A DNA stretch of 64,000 nt from assembly GCF_946151075.1 (NCBI RefSeq), contig NZ_CAMGZB010000001.1, positions 2,160,001 to 2,224,000 on the forward strand. The letters are read 5' to 3'. Each line of letters opens with the position of its first letter. Within the stretch, counting starts at the first letter, position 1. Shown here in pieces: positions 8,927 to 18,351 of this stretch. A model generated the notes under the pieces. That model worked only from the letters and a program-made list of their open reading frames with translations, did no database searches and was not told the DNA's origin. The position numbers and the translations under genes are program-made. Origin of the DNA: Neobacillus sp. Marseille-Q6967 (GTDB taxonomy: Bacteria; Bacillota; Bacilli; Bacillales; Cytobacillaceae).

Positions 8927-9307
8927 ATGAATGAGTATCCTGAAGAGTATTATGAGTTTTTTATCAAGTTCAACGAAGGGGATTATTATACTTGCCATGA
9001 CCTGCTTGAGGAAATGTGGATGACGGATAAGGGCAATTTATTTTTAAAGGGTCTGCTGCAAATGAGTGTTGCCATTTACCACTACGAATATGGGAATGTT
9101 AAAGGAGCACGGATCATGATGCAGACTGCCCATGATTATCTTCACGAGTACCGTCCAAAATATTGGGGACTAGATTTAGAAAAAGTATACCCGTTTATCG
9201 AAAGTGCTCTTAGGATTTTTCCAAAGGACGTGGACAGGGTGGCTTATGAACAAATAGATGGTTTACCAAAGCTGCATCGGTTATATCTCTACTTAGAAGA
9301 TGATTAG
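8927..9307 (+). CDS. DUF309 domain protein
   Basis: 126-residue DUF309 protein. The family signature is clear: FNEGDYYTCHDLLEEMW (residues 14-30) followed by KGLLQMSVAIYHYEYGNVKG. The conserved Cys-His and Glu residues suggest a metal or ligand site in an all-helical bundle, but no activity is established. AAAGGGGACC stands before the ATG. It lies 63 bp upstream of pepA, with no terminator between, so the two could be cotranscribed. Confidence 0.85.
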   Translation: MNEYPEEYYEFFIKFNEGDYYTCHDLLEEMWMTDKGNLFLKGLLQMSVAIYHYEYGNVKGARIMMQTAHDYLHEYRPKYWGLDLEKVYPFIESALRIFPKDVDRVAYEQIDGLPKLHRLYLYLEDD

Positions 9308-9370
9308 ACAGTCGAAATAAATGGACTTTTCGGATATAATTAGCCATGTAATTCGTATGGAGGTGGGAAG

Positions 9371-10879
9371 ATGTTTTCAGTAAAAAATGAAATCGATTAT
9401 GCTGCAGCGCATGAAGGTTTAATTGTAGGAGTATTTGAAAAGCCGGAGAAGTTTTCTGGTGTTTTATCGAAGCTTGATGATCAATTTGATTGTCAGCTTA
9501 CAGAATTGGTTAAATCCGGTGATATTTCGGCAAAGTTTAAGAGTGTGAATAAAATACATAGTTTTGGCAAGGTCAGTGTAAAAAGAATATGGTTTGTCGG
9601 CCTTGGGAAAGAAAAGGATTTTACTTTCGAAAAATTATCTGCAGCGCTAGGAAAAGTTTTTAAGGCAATTAACGCTTCTAAGCTCAAAGAAACAGCTTTA
9701 CTATTAGATTCATTTACGACAGAGGAAGTGAATGGATTAGATGCAGCACACGCAGTAAGCGAAGCCTTTGCTTTAGCCTCATATAAATTTGAGGGGTATA
9801 AGCAGAAATCAAATGAACCAGAGAAAAAGCTGGAACAACTGACGGTATACAGTGAGGAAACGGACAATGAAGAGGTTCATGCATCCTTAACGGTCGGATA
9901 TGCATTTGGGAAAGGGACCAATTCAGCTCGTACACTTGTTAATACACCAGGGAACATGCTGACGGCGACCGATATGGCCAACTATGCAAAGGAACTTGCA
10001 GCCAAGTATGATTTTGAAGTAGAAATTCTTGAAAAAGCGGAGATTGAAAAGCTGGGTATGGGGGCTTTTCTTGCAGTTAATCAAGGTTCAGTTGAGCCGC
10101 CAAAAATGATTGTTTTGAAATATCAAGGGAAAGACGACTGGAAGGATGTAATTGGCTTAGTAGGAAAAGGAATCACCTTCGATACTGGGGGCTACTCCAT
10201 CAAAACGAAGGCCGGTATCGTAGGGATGAAATCAGACATGGGCGGAGCCGCCGCTGTTCTGGGAACAATGGAGATTATTGGTGAGCTAAAACCGGAACAG
10301 AACGTTGTTGCTGTCATTCCGTCAACGGATAATATGATTAGCGGGAATGCGTTTAAACCTGATGATGTGATCACCTCGATGAGCGGTAAGACCATTGAAG
10401 TATTGAACACTGATGCTGAGGGACGCCTTGTTTTAGCTGATGCTGTTACATATGCGAAGCATCACGGTGCTGAATATTTAGTAGATGTTGCAACACTAAC
10501 AGGCGGAGTTATCACCGCACTCGGTCTCCATACAACAGGAGCCATGACAAATAATGATTGGTTGTATGAACAAGTTCTTGAAGCCTCCAAAGAAGCGGGA
10601 GAGCCTATGTGGCAGCTCCCATTGTTTGAGAAAGAGAAGGAACGTGTTAGAAACAGTAAAGTGGCTGATTTAAATAATTCACCGGGAAGTGAAGGTCATG
10701 CGATTGTAGCAGGAGCTTTTATTGGTGAATTTGCTGAAGGTACGCCATGGGTTCACCTTGATATTGCCGGTACTGCTACAACCGCAAAAGAACATGACCT
10801 TGGGCCGGCAGGTGCAACCGGAGTCATGACCCGTACACTTGCATTATTTGTTGAACGATTTGAACCAATTGAAAAATAA
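9371..10879 (+). CDS. pepA: Leucyl (cytosol) aminopeptidase, M17 family
   Basis: 502-residue di-zinc exopeptidase that removes N-terminal residues from peptides in the cytosol. The N-terminal half (to about 180) is the family's macro-like regulatory domain; the catalytic domain carries [14 protein letters not shown] near 265, [13 protein letters not shown] near 285 and [13 protein letters not shown] near 346. These hold the metal ligands (Lys, Asp, Glu) and the Arg that binds bicarbonate. Full length and homologous to B. subtilis YuiE. AGGTGGGAAG precedes the ATG. Confidence 0.95.
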   Translation: MFSVKNEIDYAAAHEGLIVGVFEKPEKFSGVLSKLDDQFDCQLTELVKSGDISAKFKSVNKIHSFGKVSVKRIWFVGLGKEKDFTFEKLSAALGKVFKAINASKLKETALLLDSFTTEEVNGLDAAHAVSEAFALASYKFEGYKQKSNEPEKKLEQLTVYSEETDNEEVHASLTVGYAFGKGTNSARTLVNTPGNMLTATDMANYAKELAAKYDFEVEILEKAEIEKLGMGAFLAVNQGSVEPPKMIVLKYQGKDDWKDVIGLVGKGITFDTGGYSIKTKAGIVGMKSDMGGAAAVLGTMEIIGELKPEQNVVAVIPSTDNMISGNAFKPDDVITSMSGKTIEVLNTDAEGRLVLADAVTYAKHHGAEYLVDVATLTGGVITALGLHTTGAMTNNDWLYEQVLEASKEAGEPMWQLPLFEKEKERVRNSKVADLNNSPGSEGHAIVAGAFIGEFAEGTPWVHLDIAGTATTAKEHDLGPAGATGVMTRTLALFVERFEPIEK

Positions 10880-10977
10880 TGTTTGTATAATAAGCCCAAG
10901 CCGCCCACGCTTTTTGTTTGTTATTTGCATATGTAGTAGTGTAGGCAAGTATAGGAGAAAAAGGAGGTTATGCTGGC

Positions 10978-11184
10978 ATGTATCATTATCGAAGCCCGTA
11001 CCCTGTTAGAGATAAACGATTTATCGGCTTCGGGCTCCCGTTTCTTGGTGGATTAATAGGTGGGTTTTTAGGTAGTGCGTTCGTTCCTCGACCATTTTAC
11101 GGCTACCCCCGCCCATTCTACGGTTATCCACCGCCACCGCCGCCATTTTACGGCTACCCTGGTTATGGATACCCATATTATTAA
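10978..11184 (+). CDS. Small Tyr/Pro/Gly-rich protein with PFYGYP repeats
   Basis: 68 residues. A basic N-terminus is followed by a Gly-rich hydrophobic stretch (FGLPFLGGLIGGFLGSAFV, 23-41) and a C-terminus of repeated PFYGYP units separated by a run of six prolines. AAAAAGGAGG is well placed before the ATG, and a strong terminator follows, so the gene is real. No recognised family. Composition resembles small spore coat or surface-associated proteins of Bacillaceae, but that is an inference. Confidence 0.75.
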   Translation: MYHYRSPYPVRDKRFIGFGLPFLGGLIGGFLGSAFVPRPFYGYPRPFYGYPPPPPPFYGYPGYGYPYY

Positions 11185-11188
11185 TAGG

Positions 11189-11223
11189 AAAGGAAAACAG
11201 CTGTCAAGGCTGTTTTCCTTTTT
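11189..11223 (+). terminator. Terminator after the PFYGYP protein
   Basis: 13-bp perfect stem AAAGGAAAACAGC/GCTGTTTTCCTTT followed by T residues. Confidence 0.85.
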
Positions 11224-11305
11224 GCTTTTTACTAAGAAAAAAAGGGAATGACAGCAGAAAAAAAGAATATGTAATAATAAGGAAATGCAGAAAGGAAGTT
11301 AGAAA

Positions 11306-11689
11306 ATGATTGAAAAAACATTACTAGACACATTAGGGATCGAAATAACCCATCTAGAAGCCGGAAAAGTGATTGCCACCATGCCGGTGGATGAACGCAC
11401 AAAACAGCCATTTGGTTTGCTCCATGGAGGGGCATCCGTTGCTCTTGCAGAAACGGTTGCCAGTGTTGGGGCGTATGAGCTGGTGGATAAGGAAACTGAA
11501 GGGGTAGCAGGACTTGAAATTAATGCAAACCATGTCCGGCCAGTTACACAAGGGTATGTTACAGCAGTAGGAACTGTCCTCCACCAAGGTAAAACCACCA
11601 TGGTATGGGATATAAAAATTACCGATGAACAAGGACGTTTAAACTGTATTTCAAGATGTACAATGGCGATTTTTAAAGTGAAGAAGTAG
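11306..11689 (+). CDS. yuxO: Hotdog-fold acyl-CoA thioesterase, YuxO/MenI-like
   Basis: 127-residue PaaI-type hotdog thioesterase. The block PFGLLHGGASVALAETVAS (residues 37-55) holds the catalytic Gly-Gly and Glu of the family. YuxO-type enzymes hydrolyse 1,4-dihydroxy-2-naphthoyl-CoA in menaquinone synthesis; B. subtilis yuxO lies next to comA, which is not present here. AGAAAGGAAGTTAGAAA precedes the ATG. The substrate assignment is inferred from close resemblance to YuxO. Confidence 0.85.
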   Translation: MIEKTLLDTLGIEITHLEAGKVIATMPVDERTKQPFGLLHGGASVALAETVASVGAYELVDKETEGVAGLEINANHVRPVTQGYVTAVGTVLHQGKTTMVWDIKITDEQGRLNCISRCTMAIFKVKK

Positions 11690-11692
11690 GAC

Positions 11693-11722
11693 AAAAGAGA
11701 TGGAGTGATTTCCATCTTTTTT
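11693..11722 (+). terminator. Terminator after yuxO
   Basis: 12-bp stem AAAAGAGATGGA/TCCATCTTTTTT with 6-nt loop. Confidence 0.8.
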
Positions 11723-11863
11723 CACACTCGTTGTGTAAAAATTTAAAAAATTTATGAGGTTTTCGTGATATAATGTAAAAAAAATAGATAATAAGTACAA
11801 TTTTTTGTACAGGTTTTTTATATAATGGTAGTAAACAAGATTGTTAGAAAAGGTGGTGAAAAT

Positions 11864-12484
11864 ATGAAGGAAAAGAGACAATTTCTTTTTATTGATTTTG
11901 AATTTACGATGCCGGAGCGGAATGTCAGAGTGAAGGACTTTTACGCTGAAATTATTGAGGTCGGACTTGTTGCCGTCGTCGATGATCAAATTACTGAGCA
12001 ATTCTCTTCTTATGTTACTCCTTTAAAGTTCCCAACGTTATCTGAACGCTGTAAATCATTCTTACATATTTCACAGCAGCAGGTCGACCAGGGAATATCG
12101 TTTTATGAGCTTATCCGAAAGTTAGGAGAGTTCAATCAACAGTATGAGACGACGATCGTTACGTGGGGAAATATGGATATGAAGGTTCTTCGGCAAAATT
12201 GTTTGGCAGCGGGAATCGCCTTTCCGTTTAAAGCAACAGAACTGGATTTATCGATGGAATATAAACGGTTTTTCGGTGACCAAAATCAAACAGGATTATG
12301 GAAAGCTGTTCAGGAATATGGCAAAGAAGGTACAGGAAGACATCACCGGGCGCTTGATGATGCCCTGACTACGTATAATATATTCAAACTTGTTGAAAAG
12401 GATAAACGTTATTTAGAAAAACCGAAGCCGACCACGATTGGAGATCGGGTTGATTTTTCAAAGCTATTAAATGAATTCGCATAA
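11864..12484 (+). CDS. kapD: KapD, exonuclease-fold inhibitor of the KinA sporulation pathway
   Basis: 206 residues with a DEDDh 3'-5' exonuclease fold: DFEFT at the N-terminus (Exo I), TWGNMDMKVL near 105 (Exo II) and HHRALDDALTTY near 160 (Exo III), so the acidic metal ligands are in place. B. subtilis KapD inhibits entry into sporulation through KinA. ATG at 11864 is chosen because AAAGGTGGTG is 5-6 bases upstream. The upstream extension lacks a ribosome binding site. kapB lies convergently just downstream; in B. subtilis the two are neighbours too. Confidence 0.9.
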   Translation: MKEKRQFLFIDFEFTMPERNVRVKDFYAEIIEVGLVAVVDDQITEQFSSYVTPLKFPTLSERCKSFLHISQQQVDQGISFYELIRKLGEFNQQYETTIVTWGNMDMKVLRQNCLAAGIAFPFKATELDLSMEYKRFFGDQNQTGLWKAVQEYGKEGTGRHHRALDDALTTYNIFKLVEKDKRYLEKPKPTTIGDRVDFSKLLNEFA

Positions 12485-12517
12485 AAGGCCAAATCATTCA
12501 AACTGATTTGGCCTTTA
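12483..12517 (+). terminator. Terminator after kapD
   Basis: Perfect 13-bp stem AAAGGCCAAATCA/TGATTTGGCCTTT, 7-nt loop. Confidence 0.85.
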
Positions 12518-12540
12518 ATATTTGGCTTTGATAAATTTGT

Positions 12541-12674
12541 CTGTTGATTTCCGCTCCAGACGCTTCGCTTTCCGCGGGCGGTCCGGGGAGCATCCTCGGC
12601 GCTTATCGCGCCTGCAGGGTCTCCCCTGCCCCGTACTCCCGCAGGAGTCTCGCGTCTTCCGCTCCAATCAACAG
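12541..12674. repeat. GC-rich palindromic dispersed repeat, copy 2
   Basis: Uninterrupted copy of the same element as at 8655 and 19306, in the same orientation as copy 1. It starts CTGTTGATTTCCGCTCC and ends GGAGCGGAA-type inverted (reads TTCCGCTCCAATCAACAG), so its ends are inverted repeats. It lies between the convergent kapD and kapB genes. Confidence 0.8.
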
Positions 12675-12707
12675 AGTTTTAAAATTAATACTAGCTCTTA
12701 ACTCAAT

Positions 12708-13088
12708 CTACTTAAAATAATCCTTTTCAAGAGATTCTGCCATCTTTAAGCTCATTTCCGCCCAGGGTGAAGGATTTTCTGTTAGCTCTTGTTTCATTTT
12801 ATTAAGTGCCTGTTTTAATGATTCCTTGTAGTCTGGAATCTTCTCTTCAAAGGGTTTTACCATTTGTTTCGGAATGTTAGCTTGTTCTCTAAAGGCAAGA
12901 GCCCTTCTTTCATGAAAAATAAGCACATCGGCTTGTTTTGGATTATGTAAATCTCCTTGCATAGGATGCTTCACAACTGCCAGCACTCTTACTAAATAAT
13001 GCTGCGGACGTACTTCCGTTATCTCACCTATATATTTCCCGGTCTTATAAATGCCGGTAACCGTTTCACCGACCTGCAGTTCAGACAC
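12708..13088 (-). CDS. kapB: KapB, kinase-associated protein B
   Basis: 126-residue KapB family protein, needed in B. subtilis for KinB-dependent phosphorelay signalling into sporulation. An N-terminal SH3-like beta barrel (VGETVTGIYKTGKYIGEITE) precedes a helical C-terminus. The GTG start at 13088 has AGGAGGGG 7 bases upstream. The family is annotated as a lipoprotein, yet this sequence starts MSELQVGETV with no signal peptide and no lipobox Cys, so it should be cytoplasmic. Convergent with kapD. Confidence 0.88.
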   Translation of the reverse strand: MSELQVGETVTGIYKTGKYIGEITEVRPQHYLVRVLAVVKHPMQGDLHNPKQADVLIFHERRALAFREQANIPKQMVKPFEEKIPDYKESLKQALNKMKQELTENPSPWAEMSLKMAESLEKDYFK

Positions 13089-13189
13089 ACTGACCCCTCC
13101 TTATCATTCTTTCTTTTTATTTTACTATATAAAAACCAAGTGCAAAAAACAAAATTATCGGTTAAATTATAAAAATGGAGGGATGATAG

Positions 13190-13936
13190 ATGAGTAAGAG
13201 TTTAAAAGGGTGGTTAACACTATTACTAACAGTACTAATCCTGACGGCATGCGGGACAAGCAAGGAAGAGAAGGAATCGAGCTCTCAAAATGCCGGGCAA
13301 AAAACAGAGGAGAAGGAAGGGAATACTCAAGTGGCAGAATCAGATGCAGTATATCCACAGCTGACAAATGAGGTTTCTGAAAATGAAAGACTTGTTGAAA
13401 TGGAAACATCGATGGGAAACATTAAAATTAAACTATTTCCAGAGCACGCTCCAAAGGCAGTTGAAAACTTTATAAAGCATAGTCAAGACGGGTATTATGA
13501 CGGCTTGATTTTTCACAGGGTCATTAATGACTTTATGATTCAAGGCGGCGACCCGAACGGGAATGGCACGGGTGGAGAGAGCATTTATGGAGCTCCTTTT
13601 GAGGACGAATTTTCAATGAATCTTTTCAATATTCGAGGAGCATTATCAATGGCTAATTCGGGTTCTAATACAAATGGCAGCCAGTTCTTTATTGTACAAA
13701 AAAAATCTGTGGACCCTTCCATGAAAGCGGAAATGGAAAAGGCAGGATTCCCAAAAGAAATTATTGAAGCCTATAAAGAGCGAGGAGGCACTCCATGGCT
13801 TGATCACCGTCATACCGTGTTTGGACAGGTTGTCGAGGGGATGGATGTTGTCGATAAGATTGCGGAAGTGCCTGTTGGCAAACAAGATAAACCGGAAGAA
13901 GATGTCGTGATAAAAGGGATTAAAATCTTAAAGTAA
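13190..13936 (+). CDS. Lipoprotein cyclophilin-type peptidyl-prolyl isomerase
   Basis: 248 residues. A lipoprotein signal peptide ends in LTAC (lipidated Cys21), then a charged low-complexity linker of about 40 residues, then a complete cyclophilin domain from about residue 70. Domain motifs [19 protein letters not shown] and NGSQFFIVQ include the catalytic Arg and the Phe/Gln of the proline pocket. It would isomerise Xaa-Pro bonds in exported proteins at the outer face of the membrane, a role PrsA holds for other substrates. TGGAGGGATG precedes the ATG. Single gene. Confidence 0.92.
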   Translation: MSKSLKGWLTLLLTVLILTACGTSKEEKESSSQNAGQKTEEKEGNTQVAESDAVYPQLTNEVSENERLVEMETSMGNIKIKLFPEHAPKAVENFIKHSQDGYYDGLIFHRVINDFMIQGGDPNGNGTGGESIYGAPFEDEFSMNLFNIRGALSMANSGSNTNGSQFFIVQKKSVDPSMKAEMEKAGFPKEIIEAYKERGGTPWLDHRHTVFGQVVEGMDVVDKIAEVPVGKQDKPEEDVVIKGIKILK

Positions 13937-14020
13937 GGCCTAAGACAGTGATGGTCGGAAGTACTTTTTATTGCTATAATGAAGGAATAGTTTAATTCCT
14001 TTTTAGAGAGGGAGAAAAAG

Positions 14021-14218
14021 ATGTTTCAGCCACATGTCTTATCATTATTTTTATATTTTCCTGAAGACAAATCAGAATACGGCCCAGCTGCCGTTACGTT
14101 TCTAATCTTTATGATTGCGGCTTTACTTACAATGAGATTCATCATAAAAATTTCAAAGCAGGAAGCCCAAAAAGCAAAAGAGCTGGAAGAAAAGTTAAAA
14201 AACAGGCAGCAACCCTAG
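14021..14218 (+). CDS. Small single-pass membrane protein
   Basis: 65 residues: an N-terminal hydrophobic start, one clear membrane helix (about 23-42) and a charged, probably coiled-coil tail KISKQEAQKAKELEEKLKNR. AGAGAGGGAG is 7 bases before the ATG and a terminator follows. No family recognised. The tail should face the cytoplasm by the positive-inside rule. Confidence 0.72.
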   Translation: MFQPHVLSLFLYFPEDKSEYGPAAVTFLIFMIAALLTMRFIIKISKQEAQKAKELEEKLKNRQQP

Positions 14219-14219
14219 A

Positions 14220-14249
14220 GGAACAGCGAAAACTAAGCTGTTCTTTTTG
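14220..14249 (+). terminator. Terminator after small membrane protein gene
   Basis: 7-bp stem GAACAGC/GCTGTTC with T run. Confidence 0.7.
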
Positions 14250-14350
14250 TTTCATTAGCCTTTTTTATTGTTTACCTTGTTATCTATCCATTCCTTTTAA
14301 AAATGGTGGACATACATTATCCTGTAACACCAAGGAGAGGAGAGAAAGGA

Positions 14351-14650
14351 ATGGCGAAGAGACAATATTGGGGTGGGCAGCCTGGATGGGGTTCCCAAAT
14401 GGGCAGCTATCCTCAGCATGGTTATCCACACCATGGTCATTACCACCATGGACACCATCACGGATATCATCTTGGACAACATGGTTACCCGCATTATGGT
14501 TATCATCATGGACAGCATGGCTATCCGCACTATGGCCAGCAGCCGTTTGGGTTTCCACAACAAAGTTTTCAACAGCAAGGATTCCCGCAGCAAGGATTTC
14601 AACAGCAGGGATTCCCGCAGCAAGGAATGCGTAAAAATAAGAAAAAATAA
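14351..14650 (+). CDS. His/Tyr/Gln-rich low-complexity protein, coat-like
   Basis: 99 residues: a Trp/Gly-rich start (MAKRQYWGGQPGWG), a His-rich middle with many HHG and GYPHYG units, a run of FQQQGFPQQG repeats and a basic tail RKNKKK. No hydrophobic segment. I chose ATG at 14351, preceded by the purine-rich AGGAGAGGAGAGAAAGGA; the longer reading from 14303 would translate that ribosome binding site. A strong terminator follows. It resembles inner spore coat proteins in composition, and the His-rich core could bind metal. Both are inferences. Confidence 0.75.
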   Translation: MAKRQYWGGQPGWGSQMGSYPQHGYPHHGHYHHGHHHGYHLGQHGYPHYGYHHGQHGYPHYGQQPFGFPQQSFQQQGFPQQGFQQQGFPQQGMRKNKKK

Positions 14651-14657
14651 TTTTAAT

Positions 14658-14693
14658 AAAGCTGCCTGTCCCATTTAAGGACAGGCAGCTTTT
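14658..14693 (+). terminator. Terminator after His-rich protein gene
   Basis: 14-bp GC-rich perfect stem (14658-14671 with 14679-14692) and T run. Confidence 0.88.
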
Positions 14694-14778
14694 GTGAGAA
14701 CCCAACCTCTTGATTTCCAACTTATATTTGTTGAAAATGAATACTGGGCATGAAAAATCGAAATGGAGTGCGTTTATT

Positions 14779-15981
14779 TTGGAGAATAAACTATATTATG
14801 ATAATCCGTACATAAAATCCTTCCAAACAAAAGTGATTCAACAAACGATAGATCCATCTGGAAAACCTTATGTCGTATTAGAAAAGACAGCTTTTTACCC
14901 AACAGGAGGCGGGCAGCCGCATGATACCGGAACCATCCATGATGTAAAGGTTGTCAATGTAGAAGAAACTGACGGAGAAATCCGGCATTATTTAGAAAAG
15001 GATGTAAAGCTTCCGGATGAAATCATTGGGGAAGTTGACTGGAATAGGCGCTTTGATCATATGCAGCAGCACGCCGGTCAGCATATTTTATCGGCCGCAT
15101 TTGAAAATCTTTTCGGTTATAAAACAGTAAGCTTTCACCTTGGTACCGAATCGCTGACAATTGATCTTGATATTGAACAACTAACAGAACATGATGCCCT
15201 GGCTGCCGAAAAATTAGCGAATACCATTATCCTTGAAAACAGGCCGATTGAAACAAAGTGGGTAACGAATGAGGAATTAAGCCAATACACTCTTCGAAAA
15301 GAGCTTTCGGTAACGGATGATATCCGGCTTGTGATCATTCCTGATTTTGATTATAACGGCTGCGGTGGAACGCACCCAAAAGAAACCGGTCAAGTCAGGG
15401 CAATCAAAATCCTTGACTGGGAGCGGCAAAAAAAGAAGACACGGGTTCAATTTATATGCGGAAACAGGGTTATTGAGCAATTTCACCAAAAGCAACAGAT
15501 ACTACTTGAATTAACGAGACTTTTAAATGCGCCTGAAAAAGAAATGGGTTCAGCGGTTCAAAGGCTGATTGAGTCCGGAAAAGAGCAATCGAAGACAATA
15601 GAAATGTTAAAGGACTCCCTTCTTCAATATGAGGCGGATCAGTTAATCAATGAATTTCTACAACGGGGAGAAATGGTTATCGGTAAACTATATCAAAACC
15701 GGACCATTCAAGAACTCCAAAAACTTGCACGACTCATTGCGGCGGCAAATAATACCATTACTTTTATCTGCGTTGCAGAAAATGAAAATCGTATCCAGAT
15801 TGTTGGGGCTAAGGGCAGTCAGTCCCTTTGCAATATGCAGCAATTAATAAGTGGGATATTGCCGTTAATAAATGGAAAAGGCGGCGGAAATGAAAGCTTT
15901 GCCCAAGGGGGCGGAGAAAGGCTGCTTCCGGGTAAAGATGTTTTAAAACAATTGATGGAGCAAACCGGAAATGTAGTATGA
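14779..15981 (+). CDS. AlaX-L type alanyl-tRNA editing protein with DHHA1 domain
   Basis: 400 residues related to the editing half of alanyl-tRNA synthetase. The editing domain has HMQQHAGQHIL (the HxxxH zinc and catalytic site) and CGGTH (the second half of the site), and is followed by a coiled-coil linker and a C-terminal DHHA1 domain with GKGGGNESFAQGGG. It should deacylate mischarged Ser- or Gly-tRNA(Ala) in trans. TTG at 14779 is preferred: GGAG stands 10-11 bases upstream and the product starts MENKLYYDNPY. A longer reading to 14710 has no ribosome binding site. Confidence 0.88.
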   Translation: MENKLYYDNPYIKSFQTKVIQQTIDPSGKPYVVLEKTAFYPTGGGQPHDTGTIHDVKVVNVEETDGEIRHYLEKDVKLPDEIIGEVDWNRRFDHMQQHAGQHILSAAFENLFGYKTVSFHLGTESLTIDLDIEQLTEHDALAAEKLANTIILENRPIETKWVTNEELSQYTLRKELSVTDDIRLVIIPDFDYNGCGGTHPKETGQVRAIKILDWERQKKKTRVQFICGNRVIEQFHQKQQILLELTRLLNAPEKEMGSAVQRLIESGKEQSKTIEMLKDSLLQYEADQLINEFLQRGEMVIGKLYQNRTIQELQKLARLIAAANNTITFICVAENENRIQIVGAKGSQSLCNMQQLISGILPLINGKGGGNESFAQGGGERLLPGKDVLKQLMEQTGNVV

Positions 15982-16037
15982 ACAACCAAATCAGGTAAAT
16001 AATAGAGAATAACTTCTGACAGAAGGGAAGATTCAAC

Positions 16038-17450
16038 TTGGTAAAACAACAAGTAGGTGTAGTAGGTGTTGGGGTAATGGGAAGAAGCCTTGCACTCAAT
16101 TTCGAAAGTAAAGGCTTCTCTGTTTCCATATATGACCTTTCTGATGAAAAAGTAAATGAGATCATCGAAACCAATAAAGGAAAAAATATTATTGGAACAA
16201 CGGACTTAAAAGAATTTATCTTATCACTAGAAACACCGAGGAAAATTCTAATAATGGTTCCTGCGGGTGTGATAACAGATAAAGCAATCGAATCTCTCAT
16301 TCCATTTTTGGATGAAGGTGATATTTTAATTGACGGCGGAAACAGCTTTTATCAAGATACGATTCGCAGAAATAAGGATCTCGCTGAAAAAGGCATTTTA
16401 TTCATTGGTGCGGGAGTTTCCGGCGGAGAAGAAGGTGCGCTGACGGGCCCTGCCATTATGCCGAGTGGACAAAAAGAAGCCTATGCAGAGGTTGAACCAC
16501 TTTTAACCGGTATTTCTGCCAAGGTGAACGGAGAACCATGTTGTACTTATATTGGACCAAATGGTGCAGGGCACTATGTAAAGATGGTTCATAACGGGAT
16601 TGAATACAGTGATATGCAATTAATCTGTGAAGCTTACCATTTAATGAAAGAGCTTTTGGGATTAACAGTCCAAGAACTTCATGAAGTTTTCAGCGAATGG
16701 AACAAAGGCGAACTTGATAGTTATTTAATTGAAATCACTGCGGATATTTTTACAAAGATTGACCCTGATACAGGTAAGCCGCTGGTGGATGTCATTCTGG
16801 ATGCGGCAAAACAAAAAGGTACGGGAAAATGGACAAGCGAGAGCGCATTGGATCTTGGTGTTCCTCTTTCAATTATTACCGAATCGGTTTTTGCCCGGTT
16901 CATTTCAGCAATGAAGGAAGAACGGGTAAGAGCAAGTAAAGTATTAAAAGGGCCAAAAACAGTTACGATTAAGGAAAACCAGCAGGAGTTTATTGAATTA
17001 ATCCGAAAATCTTTGTATTTGAGTAAAATTATCTCTTATGCACAAGGTTTTGCACAATTAAAGCAAGCTTCAGCCGAATATAATTGGGATTTACAGCTCG
17101 GGGAAATTTCGATGATCTTCCGGGGCGGCTGTATTATTCGTGCAGCATTTTTGCAAAATATAAAAGACGCATATGACCGAAATCCGAAGCTGGATAACTT
17201 ATTATTGGATTCCTATTTTAAAAATATTGTGGAAAGCTATCAGGATGCTGCAAGAGAGGTAACAGCAACGGCTATTAAGGCCGGGATACCGGTTCCAGGC
17301 CTAGCGAGTGCACTCGCCTATTATGATAGTTACCGATCAGAAACGCTGCCCGCAAATTTACTGCAGGCGCAGAGGGATTATTTTGGGGCCCATACATATA
17401 AAAGGGTTGATCGAGAGGGTACATTCCATACTGAATGGCTAAGTCTATAA
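16038..17450 (+). CDS. gndA: 6-phosphogluconate dehydrogenase, decarboxylating
   Basis: 470-residue oxidative pentose phosphate enzyme converting 6-phosphogluconate to ribulose 5-phosphate, CO2 and NAD(P)H. It shows an N-terminal Rossmann motif ([12 protein letters not shown]), the substrate loop [19 protein letters not shown], the catalytic Lys block [18 protein letters not shown] and the all-helical C-terminal dimer domain ending TFHTEW. The TTG start has AGAAGGGAAG upstream. Two motifs drift slightly from the usual forms (GLAVMG, GARYGPSLMPGG), but the catalytic Lys and Glu are kept. Full length; a strong terminator follows. Confidence 0.93.
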   Translation: MVKQQVGVVGVGVMGRSLALNFESKGFSVSIYDLSDEKVNEIIETNKGKNIIGTTDLKEFILSLETPRKILIMVPAGVITDKAIESLIPFLDEGDILIDGGNSFYQDTIRRNKDLAEKGILFIGAGVSGGEEGALTGPAIMPSGQKEAYAEVEPLLTGISAKVNGEPCCTYIGPNGAGHYVKMVHNGIEYSDMQLICEAYHLMKELLGLTVQELHEVFSEWNKGELDSYLIEITADIFTKIDPDTGKPLVDVILDAAKQKGTGKWTSESALDLGVPLSIITESVFARFISAMKEERVRASKVLKGPKTVTIKENQQEFIELIRKSLYLSKIISYAQGFAQLKQASAEYNWDLQLGEISMIFRGGCIIRAAFLQNIKDAYDRNPKLDNLLLDSYFKNIVESYQDAAREVTATAIKAGIPVPGLASALAYYDSYRSETLPANLLQAQRDYFGAHTYKRVDREGTFHTEWLSL

Positions 17451-17452
17451 AT

Positions 17453-17483
17453 TTTGCTGGGCCAGAGGAGGCCCAGCTTTTTA
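17453..17483 (+). terminator. Terminator after gndA
   Basis: 8-bp all-GC-rich stem GCTGGGCC/GGCCCAGC and T run. Confidence 0.85.
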
Positions 17484-17537
17484 TTCTTTACTAAAGGAAG
17501 TATACTTGTTGTAAAAGCTATGAAGGGTGTGAGATAC

Positions 17538-17915
17538 ATGGGATTTTTTGATGGCATGATGGGAAATGCAGCAGAAATAAACGCAATGGAACTTCAGAGG
17601 GAATTTTCCAGGATTCTTTCAACTGGTGAAAAAATTGAAAAAGCATATAAATTAATCAGAGATTTGTTTATTTTTACAGATAAGAGGTTAATTTTAGTCG
17701 ATAAACAAGGCTTAACTGGAAAAAAAGTAGAGTACCATTCCATCCCCTACAAAAGTATCACCCATTTTAGCATCGAGACAGCAGGAAGTTTTGACCTAGA
17801 TGCAGAATTAAAAATTTGGATTTCTGGAAATGCTCTTCCGCTCCAAAAACAATTTAATAAGAATTTAAACATCTATGAACTTCAAACGGTCCTTGCCGAA
17901 TATGTATTGAAATAA
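17538..17915 (+). CDS. Bacterial PH-domain protein (bPH_1 family)
   Basis: 125 residues matching the bacterial pleckstrin-homology family formerly DUF1696. The signature FIFTDKRLILVDKQGLTGKK followed by VEYHSIPYKSITHFSIETAG is complete. These proteins form beta-sandwich rings; no molecular function is known. The start is the ATG at 17538, where the family's MGFFDG N-terminus begins, with AAGGGTGTGAG upstream. The next gene (yugE) follows after 27 bases, probably in the same transcript. Confidence 0.85.
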   Translation: MGFFDGMMGNAAEINAMELQREFSRILSTGEKIEKAYKLIRDLFIFTDKRLILVDKQGLTGKKVEYHSIPYKSITHFSIETAGSFDLDAELKIWISGNALPLQKQFNKNLNIYELQTVLAEYVLK

Positions 17916-17942
17916 ATGATTATATATTTTAGGAGAATGAAT

Positions 17943-18206
17943 ATGGAAAGTCGAATGAAAACGAATTTACAAATGGTTGATATATTAAATGAGTGGGATC
18001 CTTTCAAGTTGAAGAATGGAAATTATGATACGGAAATTGCTGATACCATACAAGCGGTGCATGAACTCAATGACTCCGAGAGGTTAGCTGACCGGATTCA
18101 ATCCATTTACGAATTTTCTTTTGAAGAAACGATTCCACTTATAGAGTGCAAAAAGGTTGCCGAGAAATTATTAATTATCAAAGGAAACAGTTCCTGTACG
18201 ATATAA
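17943..18206 (+). CDS. yugE: YugE-like DUF1871 protein
   Basis: 87 residues of the DUF1871 family, recognised by ILNEWDPFKLKNGNYDTEIADTI. Small helical cytosolic protein, function unknown. The ATG at 17943 is chosen because AGGAGA sits 7 bases upstream; the ATG at 17937 is too close to it. Its presence fits the run of B. subtilis yug-region genes (yugI, yugJ, pgi, yugN) that follows. Confidence 0.72.
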   Translation: MESRMKTNLQMVDILNEWDPFKLKNGNYDTEIADTIQAVHELNDSERLADRIQSIYEFSFEETIPLIECKKVAEKLLIIKGNSSCTI

Positions 18207-18235
18207 AAAGTGACAGCCTTGCTGTCGCTTTTTTT
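18205..18235 (+). terminator. Terminator after yugE
   Basis: 12-bp stem with one G-T pair, 3-nt loop and seven T residues. Confidence 0.82.
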
Positions 18236-18351
18236 GTATATAAAAAAAAGAGGACACACCATTTTGGTTGTCCACTTCAAAAAAGGGGGGAATACTAGAA
18301 AGCTATAGAATAAGAATTTCCACTTTTTTCATCTTTTATACGATAAAAATA

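Noticed and set aside
9493..9935. Two minus-strand ORFs within pepA
   Set aside because: Antisense shadows of a clearly coding gene, without ribosome binding sites.
14280..14720. Long minus- and plus-strand ORFs over the His-rich gene
   Set aside because: They are alternate frames of the same low-complexity DNA; only the plus frame from 14351 has a suitable ribosome binding site.
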